Below are positions 33,797 through 42,683 of a stretch of 51,921 nt of DNA, in pieces. Below the pieces are notes generated by a model. The model was not told where the DNA came from, did not search any database, and saw only the letters and a program-made list of their open reading frames with translations. Where the stretch lies: positions 1 through 51,921 of the forward strand of contig VFKE01000009.1 in assembly GCA_009885695.1 (NCBI GenBank). The letters are read 5' to 3'. The position numbers were made by a program, and so were the translations under genes. Origin of the DNA: Verrucomicrobiota bacterium (lineage in GTDB: Bacteria; Verrucomicrobiota; Verrucomicrobiia; Verrucomicrobiales; Verrucomicrobiaceae). Numbering within the stretch: position 1 is the first letter of the stretch; each line of letters opens with the position of its first letter.

Positions 33797-35884
33797 TTAT
33801 AAAACTGACACGGGATGGGACTCGCGTGCTGCTTTCAGCAGTAAACATGCCACGGAACGTGCAGCGGAAACGAATGTCTTGTGATCAAGCTCCGGCGCCT
33901 TATCTGAAAAACTGTCATCTAAAGAAGTGTCAAACTTTCGCTCCCACTCGCCTTTCGGCAGCGGAAACTCGATGGCATCTCCGGAGGCGTTGAAGATCAG
34001 CATCAACGCGCCACGCGCTCCGAGATCGAGCAATGCGCCGAAAAACTTTCGCGTGGGTTCGTGCCATTTGTGATGGCTCATCGGTTCGCCCAGTTCATCC
34101 AGCCAGTCGATGTCGCGTCGCCCAGTGAAGGGATTGAACGCACCGGAGAAATGCTTCGAGCGCCGTAGTTCTGGATAATCGCGCCGAAACTGAATCAGTT
34201 GCCGCGTGAATTTCAGAATCGTCGCAACATCATCGGACTCTCTCCAGTCCAGCCAGCTCAACTCACTATCCTGACAGTAGGCATTATTATTGCCTCGCTG
34301 GGTGCGCCAGCGTTCATCTCCCATCGTCAGAAACGGCACACCCAACGAACAGAACATCGTGGCCAGACTGGCTCGCACAAGTCCGCGGCGCATCGCCTTG
34401 ACCTCTGCATCCACCGTTTCCCCCTCGATTCCACAATTCCACGAGTGGTTATGACCATCACCGTCGCTTCCTCCCTCAAAATTTTCCTCGTTGTGTTTGT
34501 GATTGTAACTCCAGAGATCACGCAAAGTGAATCCATCGTGCGAGGTGATGAAATTCACCCCGGCGTGCGGCGGGCGGCCCTGGGATCCGAAGATTTCATC
34601 ACTGCCGCAGACCCGCTTGGCGAAGGAGGCGGCCGCTGCATCATCACCCTTCCAGAAACAACGCACCCGGTCGCGATAGCGGCCGTTCAGTTCCCGCCAA
34701 GGCGCGGGAAATCCCCCCACCTGATATCCATGCGGTCCCAGGTCCCAGGGTTCCGCGATCATCTTCACGCGCGAGAGCACCGGGTCATTGGCAATGGCTT
34801 GGAAGAACGGTGCCTCGGGGTCAAAATGCGCCCCTCGCCTTCCCAGTGTGGCGGCTAGATCAAAGCGAAAGCCATCGACATGCATCTGCTGAACCCAATA
34901 ACGCAGGCTGTCCAGGATGATCCGCAGCGCAGGCGGCGAGGCGGCGTTTACGGTGTTTCCGCAGCCCGTATAGTTCAGCGTGCGCGCATCGTGGTTGAGC
35001 ATGTAGCAACCGGAATTATCCAGCCCGCGCAACGACAGAAGCGGCCCGTTCTCGTCGCCCTCGGCTGTGTGATTGTAAACGACATCAAGGATGACCTCAA
35101 TCCCCGCACGATGCAGTTCGCGGACCATCACCTTGAACTCGTCCACTTGCGCCCGCGGATCGCGCGTTGCGGCATATTCCGGATGCGGAGCAAAAAAGCC
35201 TAGGGTGTTGTATCCCCAGTAGTTGGTCAGTCCGCGCGCGATAAGAAATCCGTCGTTCAAGTGCAGATGCACCGGGAGCAGTTGCACTGCAGTCATGCCA
35301 AGCTCCCTGAGATAAGCGATGGCTGCGGGATGAGCGAGTCCCGCGTAGGTTCCACGCAACTCTTCCGGCACTTTCGGATGCAACTTTGTGAAGCCGCGCA
35401 CATGCGCCTCATAAATGACGGTGCCTTCCCACGATGTGCGCGGCGGCGCATCGTCGCCCCAGTCGAATTCATCTTGGATCACCACGGATTTCAATGCAAC
35501 ATGGGCATTGTCGCGGAAATCCCGTGAACCATCCGCCGCCAAATTTTGCATCAACGGATTCCATGCCGGCACACCCACGACCGCCTTCGCGTAAGGATCG
35601 AGTAGCAGTTTCCTTGGGTTAAACCAGTGTCCTTCCGTCGGATCCCACGGTCCGTGCACTCGAAAACCGTAGAGCGCACCCACCGAGAGGCCGGGGACAA
35701 AGCCACGCCATACATGATCCTCCCCGCGCTCCAGCCTCAGGCGAAGCTTTTCGTGTGAAGGCTCATGTTCATCGAACACACAGAGGTCAACCGCGTGAGC
35801 CGCACGAGAATGCACCGCAAACGCAACGCCCTCATGGTAAAGTGTTGCGCCCGGCGCAGTCGTGCGCCAGAAGGCGTCGGTCAT
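33797..35884 (-). CDS. glgX: Glycogen debranching enzyme
   Basis: 695 residues from ATG 35884. A GH13-family hydrolase that removes alpha-1,6 branches of glycogen. An N-terminal CBM48-like domain (about 12-130: YHEGVAFAVHSRAAHAVDLCVF; GYRVHGPWDP-like GFRVHGPWDPTEG) is followed by the barrel: DVVYNHTAEG (267-276), GFRFDLAATLGR with the nucleophile Asp342, MIAEPWDLG with the acid Glu378 and TSHDGFTL with Asp450. Debranching fits with the mutase at 6038 and pyk next door. The start at Met9 of the longer frame was chosen because the family begins there; 35908 is an alternative. Confidence 0.93.
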   Translation of the reverse strand: MTDAFWRTTAPGATLYHEGVAFAVHSRAAHAVDLCVFDEHEPSHEKLRLRLERGEDHVWRGFVPGLSVGALYGFRVHGPWDPTEGHWFNPRKLLLDPYAKAVVGVPAWNPLMQNLAADGSRDFRDNAHVALKSVVIQDEFDWGDDAPPRTSWEGTVIYEAHVRGFTKLHPKVPEELRGTYAGLAHPAAIAYLRELGMTAVQLLPVHLHLNDGFLIARGLTNYWGYNTLGFFAPHPEYAATRDPRAQVDEFKVMVRELHRAGIEVILDVVYNHTAEGDENGPLLSLRGLDNSGCYMLNHDARTLNYTGCGNTVNAASPPALRIILDSLRYWVQQMHVDGFRFDLAATLGRRGAHFDPEAPFFQAIANDPVLSRVKMIAEPWDLGPHGYQVGGFPAPWRELNGRYRDRVRCFWKGDDAAAASFAKRVCGSDEIFGSQGRPPHAGVNFITSHDGFTLRDLWSYNHKHNEENFEGGSDGDGHNHSWNCGIEGETVDAEVKAMRRGLVRASLATMFCSLGVPFLTMGDERWRTQRGNNNAYCQDSELSWLDWRESDDVATILKFTRQLIQFRRDYPELRRSKHFSGAFNPFTGRRDIDWLDELGEPMSHHKWHEPTRKFFGALLDLGARGALMLIFNASGDAIEFPLPKGEWERKFDTSLDDSFSDKAPELDHKTFVSAARSVACLLLKAARESHPVSVL

Positions 35885-36080
35885 GGAAGAAAAATTCACC
35901 TGCCGCACATAGCAGCTTGGAGAAACCGTGCAAGCTGGAGCATCTTATTGAGGCTCGCGCAATCGGATGACAAGGACTGGGGACGCCGTCGTCCCCCCAC
36001 ACATCGCGTGGCTGTCACCACGCCTGGGTGAAGAATGTGCGTGACACCGAACCGGTGGTGTCGCCTCGCAAAACCGAGGC

Positions 36081-36341
36081 TCAACCACCGGCTACCGTGC
36101 TGACAAGCCGCTGGCTTTCGCCCGCATCGTTCACGGCGGTGATCTGGATTTCCACGGTGGCTCTGCTGGGCAGGCCGATCATAGTGGCGTCGCTGTCGGT
36201 CACGCTCGCCACGGAGTGGAAATCGTTGTCCACGCCGGTGACTTTCTTAAACACGCGATAGCGCTTGGCACGGCGCGCGTCCGCCCAGTCGGCATAGACC
36301 ACACCGGCGCTACCGGGGAGAGATTCCTTCGGTCGCAAATC
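36081..36341 (-). pseudogene. C-terminal fragment of a fibronectin-III-like protein
   Basis: About 86 residues ending at a stop at 36081: VVYADWADARRAKRYRVFKK, then DSDATMIGLPSRATVEIQIT, then AVNDAGESQ. This is the strand pattern of an FN3-like domain as found at the end of common Verrucomicrobiota proteins. The expected N-terminal part is missing and upstream sequence belongs to other remnants and repeats, so this looks like a leftover. Confidence 0.5.
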
Positions 36342-36459
36342 AGCTATGCCACGCGCCGGGCGGGCATCCCACGGCACCGCGCGAAGACTCCAGTGTATCG
36401 CTGAACCAGTGCAGCGTATCGCGCAGTCGTTCCAGAGAAGGCTCCGGGGGAGCGTGAAA
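36340..36459 (-). pseudogene. C-terminal remnant of an alpha/beta-hydrolase-like protein
   Basis: A second frame in the same stretch reads FHAPPEPSLERLRDTLHWFS and continues to a TGA at 36340-36342. The SLERLRDTLHWF pattern resembles the last helix of an alpha/beta hydrolase. Upstream it runs straight into a palindromic repeat (36460-36507). The evidence is short; a chance frame is possible. Confidence 0.3.
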
Positions 36460-36507
36460 GGAGCGCGGCTCTTCAAGCCGCCACTGCGGGCTAAAGGCCC
36501 GCGCTCC
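36460..36507. repeat. Palindromic repeat
   Basis: GGAGCGCGG (36460-36468) pairs with CCCGCGCTCC (36498-36507). A small inner hairpin is GCGGGC-TAAAG-GCCCGC. It is a short dispersed-type palindrome in non-coding sequence. Confidence 0.6.
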
Positions 36508-36638
36508 ATTCTTGAAAATCCGGTGGCCTGTGCCTCAGCCTCTAAATAGCCGTTGAGTATTTGGCTGTGGCGTCATGGGATAAAGTTTTACGCAACGCCG
36601 TGGCGAATGGCAAGAATTATTTTAGCGGGTTGCATTCC

Positions 36639-36706
36639 AAGTGGGTCGGCAGCCCTCTGCCGATTTTTGGATGCGAGAATGTCGGCAGTGGGCTGCCGAC
36701 CCACTT
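36639..36706. repeat. Dispersed inverted repeat with 25-bp arms
   Basis: AAGTGGGTCGGCAGCCCTCT... (36639-36663) and its reverse complement with one mismatch (36682-36706) surround an 18-bp centre. It is the second copy of the element over the bioD 3' end (21293-21385). It lies upstream of the isomerase gene. Confidence 0.9.
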
Positions 36707-36710
36707 GGGT

Positions 36711-36797
36711 GTAGAAGCGGCTGCATCGCCGTTCGAGCCGGTGCCCCGGTGCACCTCGCGCCGGAAACTGCGCCTGGCGACGAGGCGTCGCTTCTAC
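36711..36797. repeat. Inverted repeat bounded by GTAGAAGCG
   Basis: GTAGAAGCG (36711-36719) and CGCTTCTAC (36789-36797) are exact reverse complements around a GC-rich centre with further pairing (GGTGCCCCGGTGCACC). It abuts the 25-bp-arm repeat and lies 40 bp before the isomerase start. No gene is seen in 36460-36839. Confidence 0.65.
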
Positions 36798-36839
36798 CTC
36801 CCGTCCTTGACCGTCGTCCGAAGGAGGCTATTAAGCATC

Positions 36840-37757
36840 ATGATCAAACTTACAGGCATTGCAGACGAAGCAGGCGCGTTGCTCGATGTGCAAATCAAGG
36901 CGCACAAGGAACTCGGCTGGGACAGCATTGAGTCACGCGGCGTGGAGATCGACGGTGTGAAGGGCAATCTGCATGAAATTCCCGACGCAGTTTTCGAAAA
37001 AGTCTATGAAAAGCTCGCCGCGGCGAACATGAAGGTCAGCGGCTTCGGCTCCCTCATCGGCAACTGGGCCAAGAAGATCACCGACGATTTTTCCATCACC
37101 GAAGCGGAAATCAAGCGCGCCATACCGCGGATGCAGAAGCTCGGCACGAAGCTGATTCGCATCATGAGCTATGCAGTGTGCAAAGACGACGCCGGTAAAG
37201 ACCTGCCAGAGCAATACGAAACCGAACGCATCAAGCGGATGAGCGAAATCAACAAGAGGTTTGCCGATGCCGGTCTCACGGTGCTTCATGAAAATTGCAT
37301 GAACTGGGGTGGCATGAGTCCGACTTATGTGAAGCGCATGATGGACGCCGTGCCCGAGATGAAATGGGTGTTTGATACCGGCAATCCAGTCTTCATCGAC
37401 GACCGTGACAAACCCGGCAACAAACAGGACGCTTGGGAAATGTATCAAGCCGTGAAGCCGAAGATGGTTCACGTCCATGTCAAAGACGGCCGCTGGAACA
37501 TGGCGAAGAACGATGCCGAATACTCCTATCCCGGCGAAGGCGAAGGAAAGGCGGAGCGCATCATGGCCGACCTCGTGAAGAGCGGCTACGACGGTTACAT
37601 CAGCATCGAGCCTCACGTCGCGGTCGTCTTCCACGGCGCAGGCGCGGCGGATGATTTGTCACCTGAAGCAAAAGCAAAGGAGCAATACGACAGCTACGTC
37701 AAGTATGGGCAACAGCTTGGGGCGATGCTTGTGCGCTTGGGTGCGCGAATGAGTTAG
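36840..37757 (+). CDS. Sugar phosphate isomerase/epimerase family TIM-barrel protein
   Basis: 305 residues from ATG 36840. AAGGAGG lies 12 nt upstream, a strong though distant ribosome site; the longer open frame upstream crosses repeats and is not used. The xylose-isomerase-like barrel is seen in LDVQIKAHKELGWDSIESRG, MKVSGFGSLIGNWAK, TVLHENCMNWG, MKWVFDTGNPVF, PKMVHVHVKDGRW and YDGYISIEPH. Glu, Asp, His and Glu in HEN, FDTGN, HVHVKD and SIEP are the likely metal ligands. The substrate is unknown; inositol- or sugar-acid-like compounds are common for this family. Confidence 0.87.
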   Translation: MIKLTGIADEAGALLDVQIKAHKELGWDSIESRGVEIDGVKGNLHEIPDAVFEKVYEKLAAANMKVSGFGSLIGNWAKKITDDFSITEAEIKRAIPRMQKLGTKLIRIMSYAVCKDDAGKDLPEQYETERIKRMSEINKRFADAGLTVLHENCMNWGGMSPTYVKRMMDAVPEMKWVFDTGNPVFIDDRDKPGNKQDAWEMYQAVKPKMVHVHVKDGRWNMAKNDAEYSYPGEGEGKAERIMADLVKSGYDGYISIEPHVAVVFHGAGAADDLSPEAKAKEQYDSYVKYGQQLGAMLVRLGARMS

Positions 37758-37892
37758 CGATTGATTGCAATTGTTGGCAATGGTTTGCGATAGTTTCTGA
37801 TAATGCTCTAGAAGCTGCGTTCGCTACGAGTCCAAACCATCAAACGCCAACCACTGCTAACCATCACAAACAACAGCAACCCACCGAAACTC

Positions 37893-38297
37893 ATGCAAAA
37901 AATCTCCAACAACGGCCCCACGCGAAAACAATTTCCCTTCGAGAGTCTTGAGGTTCGGCAGGGTGCCCGTCATCTGGTGAAAGAAGTCTATCTGCTAACG
38001 AAAAACTTTCCGAAAGATGAGTTGTTCGGACTCATTTCGCAAGTGAAGCGCGCTTCAGTTTCTGTCGCCAATAATCTCGCTGAAGGCTCGGCAAGGTCGA
38101 GTTTCAAGGATTAGGCGCATTTTACGAGTCTGGCACATGGCTCCTTGATGGAAACGGCTTGTGATGTCATTCTCGCAAACGATCTCGGCTTCACCACATC
38201 CGAACAAACCAATCCCCTACTCAACCAAGCCTACGATCTCTCCGTTCGTGTTCACAATCTCCGCCAATCCCAGCTCAAACGCGTCGCTCAATCATAA
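37893..38297 (+). pseudogene. Four-helix-bundle (S23-type) gene with an in-frame amber stop
   Basis: The first 73 codons read FPFESLEVRQGARHLVKEVY and later LISQVKRASVSVANNLAEGS, the standard start of the family linked to rRNA intervening sequences. A TAG follows at 38112-38114. The same frame then continues for 60 more codons to a TAA at 38295-38297, with AHGSLMETACDVILANDLGF and YDLSVRVHNLRQSQLKRV, the expected second half. So a single stop codon breaks an otherwise complete reading frame of 134 codons. C/A-rich short repeats flank the gene on both sides (about 37830-37890 and 38298-38340). Confidence 0.85.
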
Positions 38298-38345
38298 CAA
38301 TCGAAAACCATCGTCAACAACAGCCAACAACTGCAAACTCCCCCC

Positions 38346-39584
38346 ATGCCCCTCATTAACGAAAACTTCCTCAAGCTCAAAACCGGTTACTTGTTCCCCG
38401 AAATCGCCCGCCGCGTGAAGGCGTTCACGGAATCCAATCCAGACGCAGCGAAGCGTCTCATCCGCTGCGGCATTGGCGATGTCACCGAACCTCTGCCCGA
38501 GGCAGTGCGCTATGCCATGCATGAGGCGGTGGATGAAATGGGCGTGCGCGACTCCTTCCACGGCTATGGCCCGGAGCAGGGCTATGAATTCCTGCGCAAG
38601 GCGATTGCGACAAATGATTTCCAGTCCCGCGGCATCAACATCGAGGCTGATGAGATTTTCATCAGCGACGGCTCGAAGTGCGACACGGGCAACATCCTCG
38701 ACATCTTCGGCAAGGGAAACAAGATCGCCATCACCGATCCGGTCTATCCCGTCTATGTGGACACCAATGTCATGGCCGGCAACACGCGCGATGCGGATGA
38801 AAAGACCGGTGCGTTCGGCGGCCTGGTCTATATGAAATGCTCCCCGCGCAACGGCTTTGTGCCGCCCGTGCCGAAGAAGAAGGTCGATCTTGTCTATCTC
38901 TGCTACCCGAACAACCCCACCGGTGCCGTCGCCACCCGCGAGCAACTCACCGTCTGGGTGAACTACGCGCGCGAACACGGCAGCGTGCTGCTCTTTGATG
39001 CCGCCTACGAGGCTTACATCCAGGATCCGGCGATCCCGCATTCCATCTTCGAGATCGAAGGCGCGCGCGACTGCGCGATTGAATTTCGCAGCTTCTCAAA
39101 GAACGGCGGCTTCACCGGTGTGCGCTGCGCGTTCGTCGTCATTCCGAAGACGCTCATGGGCACCACCAAAGCCGGGGCCAAACAATCACTGCACGCCCTC
39201 TGGTCTCGGCGGCACAGCACCAAGTTCAACGGCGCGAGTTACATCGTGCAACGCGGAGCCGAGGCGCTCTACACCGACGAGGGAAAATCACAGGTGCGCG
39301 CCTTGATCGAGCATTACATGGGCAATGCCACACTCCTTGTGAAAGCTTGCAAGAAAGCGAAACTCAAAGTCTATGGCGGAGCCAACGCCCCCTACGTCTG
39401 GGTACGCTGCCCGGAAGGCGTAACTAGCTGGCAGATGTTCGACAAAATGCTGAACGAGGCCAACGTCGTCATCACTCCCGGCGCTGGCTTCGGCAGCGCG
39501 GGCGAAGGCTGGTTCCGCATCAGCGCATTCAACAGCCGCGCAAACGTGGAGGAAGTGTGTCGGCGGATCGCTGAGATCAAGTGA
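38346..39584 (+). CDS. dapL: LL-diaminopimelate aminotransferase
   Basis: 412 residues. It converts tetrahydrodipicolinate directly to LL-diaminopimelate with glutamate as donor, the short lysine/peptidoglycan route known from plants, Chlamydiae and Verrucomicrobia. Seen: [76 protein letters not shown] and the Schiff-base lysine in [14 protein letters not shown] (Lys252). This is among the clearest taxonomic hints in the window. It starts 49 bp after the broken four-helix-bundle frame. Confidence 0.97.
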   Translation: MPLINENFLKLKTGYLFPEIARRVKAFTESNPDAAKRLIRCGIGDVTEPLPEAVRYAMHEAVDEMGVRDSFHGYGPEQGYEFLRKAIATNDFQSRGINIEADEIFISDGSKCDTGNILDIFGKGNKIAITDPVYPVYVDTNVMAGNTRDADEKTGAFGGLVYMKCSPRNGFVPPVPKKKVDLVYLCYPNNPTGAVATREQLTVWVNYAREHGSVLLFDAAYEAYIQDPAIPHSIFEIEGARDCAIEFRSFSKNGGFTGVRCAFVVIPKTLMGTTKAGAKQSLHALWSRRHSTKFNGASYIVQRGAEALYTDEGKSQVRALIEHYMGNATLLVKACKKAKLKVYGGANAPYVWVRCPEGVTSWQMFDKMLNEANVVITPGAGFGSAGEGWFRISAFNSRANVEEVCRRIAEIK

Positions 39585-39671
39585 CCTAGCCGGAAAGTAT
39601 CAGCCTAGGTCAATCGCGGTCTTTTTTCCCTAGCATCGCCCTTGATTAAGGCTAGGCTGCACCACCCCCTG

Positions 39672-40199
39672 ATGCATACCGAATTCGATTTTCATTACGC
39701 CATGGAGAACACTCAAGTTCTGCACGAGCCAGCCCGGCGCATCGACACGTTCGGTAGCACGCGTTTCGAGTTTCAGCTCGTGAGTGAACTGATGGACAGC
39801 ACCAACGTCACCCGGGTGCGCCAGGGCCGGATTGACGCTGAGAAGCCGCTGATCCTCAAGCCCGAGGGCTTCGACAACTGGAGTTTCGACGGTTTCGGCG
39901 AAGATGGGCAGGCCTTCGGCCAATGGCTCAAGGATCACATCAAAGATCTCGCCGTCCTGCGCTACGGTTTCCAGTTCAAGCGCACCGATGTGAGCGAGGA
40001 ACTGGTGCATGAACCACTTGCCGCTGTCTGTGACCGGTTGGTGGGCGACACCCGTTCCTCCGGCAACCCCATGCGTGCCATCATTCAGGGCGTAGACGAC
40101 ACTTGGGAAATCTCACTTCTCAAGTTTACCTTCGAGATGATTCAAAAATCGCATAACATCAACATCTTTGATTTCAAACGGCGCGGCCTCATCGGCTGA
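39672..40199 (+). CDS. Conserved-type hypothetical protein
   Basis: 175 residues from ATG 39672; ATG 39642 would add 10. It has no signal peptide or membrane segment. Mixed alpha/beta: DTFGSTRFEFQLVSELMDST, FDNWSFDGFGEDGQAFGQWL, DLAVLRYGFQFKRTD, and the end HNINIFDFKRRGLIG. I do not recognise a family with a known function. The LysM gene begins 14 bp later on the same strand, so they may share a transcript. Confidence 0.65.
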   Translation: MHTEFDFHYAMENTQVLHEPARRIDTFGSTRFEFQLVSELMDSTNVTRVRQGRIDAEKPLILKPEGFDNWSFDGFGEDGQAFGQWLKDHIKDLAVLRYGFQFKRTDVSEELVHEPLAAVCDRLVGDTRSSGNPMRAIIQGVDDTWEISLLKFTFEMIQKSHNINIFDFKRRGLIG

Positions 40200-40213
40200 G
40201 CCCCACGATTGTT

Positions 40214-41332
40214 ATGTCAAGGTTCAAGATCGTTCTGTTCCTTGTGGTCACCAGCCTGGCGGGTGCCTGCGTCGCCGCCACCTGGTGGCTCTACACAAAT
40301 GTAATCGGCGAGGACGCCGTGGTGGTGAAACAAATCAGGCAGATCCAGGTCGATAAGAAATCCGGGCCTGATCCCAGCCTCAAGCGGTTTGACAAGGCCG
40401 TCGAAACCTTGCGCGACAACACCGGGGAGGGCCGCGATGCGCTCTACGAACTGCTGCGCAACTTCCCGGACTCCACCCGGGCAGCAGAAGCCAAGCGCAT
40501 CATCGGGGAGATGAACCTTGATACGCTTTTTTCTCCAAGCCAGAACACCACGCGCAAGGATTACATCGTTCAGCCCGGCGACTCCCTGGGCCGCATCGCC
40601 GGGAAAAATGCCACCACCGTCGAGTGCCTGCTGCGCGCGAACTCGATGATGAGCAGTTCACTGCAACCTGGCGACCATCTCTTCGTCTTCCCGCTTGAAT
40701 TTGAAATCCAAGTCTCCGTGCGTGCCAAGACGCTGGCGCTCCTGCGCAATGGCCGGTTCTTCAAGGAATATCAAGCCGTCGAGGTGCGGCTGCCAATCGG
40801 TTTCAAAGCGGTCACGGCGCCGGTTCCGCTCAAGCCCGGCGAGAGCGCTGCACCAGCGGCGGTGCCAGCCAGTACCGCCTCGACCAAGAGCAACAAGACT
40901 TCAAAGAAGCCAAATCCGCCCGTCTCGCAGCCAGCGCGCGGCGAACTGACGCTTAATGACAAGGCGGCATGGGTCGAAGGCAAACGCGTGGCGCCAACGG
41001 ATTCCAAATTTATCGCGGCAGATAAGTGGCTCATCGGCAGCAGACCAGGATTCAATATTCGCGCCTTGCCAGTGGCCAAGCCTGTTGATGCACCGCTGAC
41101 ACATACCACGTCCACAACCACAACTGGCAGCGCGGCCAGGCCCTTGAAAAATTCACTTCCGGTTAAAACTCCCAAGCCCGCGAGAATTGTGAAACCCGTC
41201 ATGGCCGTTACGTTTGATGATGAGGACGCCACGGCGGCCGTGCCAGAGACCGGCGTTTTCCTCGCCCGTGAAGACATCGAAGAACTCTTTACGATCATCC
41301 GGACCGGCACCAAGGTGCGAGTCGTCAAATAA
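40214..41332 (+). CDS. LysM-domain protein with membrane anchor
   Basis: 372 residues. One N-terminal membrane helix (about 5-26) puts the rest outside. A TPR-like helical stretch (about 58-102) is followed by one LysM domain (about 116-160: KDYIVQPGDSLGRIAGKNAT through LQPGDHLFVFP), which binds peptidoglycan glycan chains. A beta-rich stretch with VRAKTLALLRNGRFFKEYQA resembles the start of an L,D-transpeptidase domain, but no catalytic SHGC motif is present. Low-complexity Pro/Ser/Thr segments make up much of the remainder. accA follows 22 bp downstream. Confidence 0.8.
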   Translation: MSRFKIVLFLVVTSLAGACVAATWWLYTNVIGEDAVVVKQIRQIQVDKKSGPDPSLKRFDKAVETLRDNTGEGRDALYELLRNFPDSTRAAEAKRIIGEMNLDTLFSPSQNTTRKDYIVQPGDSLGRIAGKNATTVECLLRANSMMSSSLQPGDHLFVFPLEFEIQVSVRAKTLALLRNGRFFKEYQAVEVRLPIGFKAVTAPVPLKPGESAAPAAVPASTASTKSNKTSKKPNPPVSQPARGELTLNDKAAWVEGKRVAPTDSKFIAADKWLIGSRPGFNIRALPVAKPVDAPLTHTTSTTTTGSAARPLKNSLPVKTPKPARIVKPVMAVTFDDEDATAAVPETGVFLAREDIEELFTIIRTGTKVRVVK

Positions 41333-41354
41333 CCCGAACCAATTTTGGCCCCCT

Positions 41355-42317
41355 ATGAAACAAGTTTTGGAATTTGAAAAGCCGCTCGTGAAAACAAGTG
41401 AGGAGCTCGACGAGTTGCGCCGGAGAAACAACGTCAAGCCCTCTGAAAAAATCGCCCTGCAGATCGCCGAGCTGGAAAAAAAATTCCACAGACTCCAGGA
41501 TGAAATCTACTCCCATCTCACTCCCTGGCAGCGGGTCCAGATCGCCCGGCACACCCAACGGCCCTACATGCTGGACTATGCCAAGCTTTGCTTCGAAGAT
41601 TTCATGGAACTTCACGGCGACCGGCACATCGGCGATGACAACGCCATGCCCGGCGGATTCGCCACCATTGACGGACGTCGCGTGATGCTCATCGGCCAGC
41701 AGAAGGGGCGCGACACCAAGGAGAATCTGCTGCGCAACTTTGGCAGCGCGCATCCGGAAGGCTATCGCAAGGCTCTGCGCCTCATGCGCATGGCGGAAAA
41801 ATTCTCTCTGCCCGTAATCGCCATGATCGACACGCCCGGTGCATTTCCCGGCATCGGCGCCGAGGAACGGAACATCGCCGAGGCTATCGCCTTCAACCTC
41901 CGCGAGATGATGACCATCCGCACCCCCATGGTCTCCGTGGTCATCGGCGAGGGCGGTTCCGGAGGCGCCCTTGGGATCGGTGTGACCGATCGCGTCCTCA
42001 TGCTGGAGAACGCCTATTACTCCGTCATTAGCCCGGAAGGCTGCGCCGCCATCCTTTGGAAAGACAGGAAACACGCGCCTGAGGCGGCAGAAGCCCTTAA
42101 GCTCAGCGCCCAGCACTTGATGGAACTCAACATCATCGATGGCATCATCCCCGAACCAGCCGGAGGCGCACATCACGACCACACCGCCGCCGCACAATAC
42201 CTAAAAGCCGGACTTCAGACTGCGCTCGACGAACTTGCAAGCCAGTCCCCGAAGCAGCTTCTGGCCAAGCGTTACAATAAATTCCGCGCGTTCGGTCAGT
42301 TTACAGAAGCTGCATGA
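41355..42317 (+). CDS. accA: Acetyl-CoA carboxylase carboxyltransferase subunit alpha
   Basis: 320 residues from ATG 41355; the frame extends upstream into the LysM gene but the family begins here. With AccD it transfers CO2 from biotin to acetyl-CoA, the first step of fatty acid synthesis. Seen: LQDEIYSHLTPWQRVQIARHTQRPYMLDY, HGDRHIGDDNAMPGGFATIDGR, GQQKGRDTKENLLRNFG, PEGYRKALRLMRMAEKFSLP, IDTPGAFPGIGAEERNIAEA and GEGGSGGALGIGV. Full length. It is functionally linked to acpP at 46046 but not in one operon with it. Confidence 0.97.
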   Translation: MKQVLEFEKPLVKTSEELDELRRRNNVKPSEKIALQIAELEKKFHRLQDEIYSHLTPWQRVQIARHTQRPYMLDYAKLCFEDFMELHGDRHIGDDNAMPGGFATIDGRRVMLIGQQKGRDTKENLLRNFGSAHPEGYRKALRLMRMAEKFSLPVIAMIDTPGAFPGIGAEERNIAEAIAFNLREMMTIRTPMVSVVIGEGGSGGALGIGVTDRVLMLENAYYSVISPEGCAAILWKDRKHAPEAAEALKLSAQHLMELNIIDGIIPEPAGGAHHDHTAAAQYLKAGLQTALDELASQSPKQLLAKRYNKFRAFGQFTEAA

Positions 42318-42350
42318 TATGCCCGTGGCTGGTGTAAGGATCATCCCTTG

Positions 42351-42517
42351 CAGCCTGTTGAAAAACGCCTTGAACGCTGAAAGCCAGGCTTCAAGCCTGA
42401 CATGGCTGGCGGGCATCTGGCCTGCATGTCCTTCGACCTGCCGTGTCACGTGCCATGCTGGAAGCATGACTGCCGTGACAAGCAAGATGCCTGTCTTCCG
42501 TTTTTCAACAGGCTGCT
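42351..42517. mobile_element. MITE-like element with 18-bp perfect terminal inverted repeats
   Basis: GCAGCCTGTTGAAAAACG (42351-42368) and CGTTTTTCAACAGGCTGC (42500-42517) are exact reverse complements. Inside are triloop hairpins CAGGCT-TCA-AGCCTG (42386-42400) and CATGCT-GGA-AGCATG (42455-42469). No coding capacity. It shares its ends with 22066-22207. It takes up the first half of the 366-bp gap after accA; the remainder (42518-42683) holds the aquaporin leader with the ribosome site GGGAGG at 42674-42679. Confidence 0.85.
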
Positions 42518-42683
42518 AGTCCACCAGGATTGAGCCAGCATAACCACCTCATCGGGAGCGTCGACCAGCCAATCGTGGGTTTGTAAAAACATATCCGCAC
42601 CCAACTGAACGAACAAAGTAAACTGTCGTGTCGCGTATTTCCTTCTTGGCATTGTGATGGCCTTGAGATATAAGGGAGGCTGA

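Noticed and set aside
38112..38114. TAG as a pyrrolysine or other recoded codon
   Set aside because: No supporting element or family precedent; a point nonsense change is simpler.
42646..42674. TTGGCA with a 17-bp spacer to TATAAG just before the aquaporin gene
   Set aside because: A transcript from it would begin after the strong ribosome site GGGAGG, so the two signals conflict; the ribosome site is the better match.
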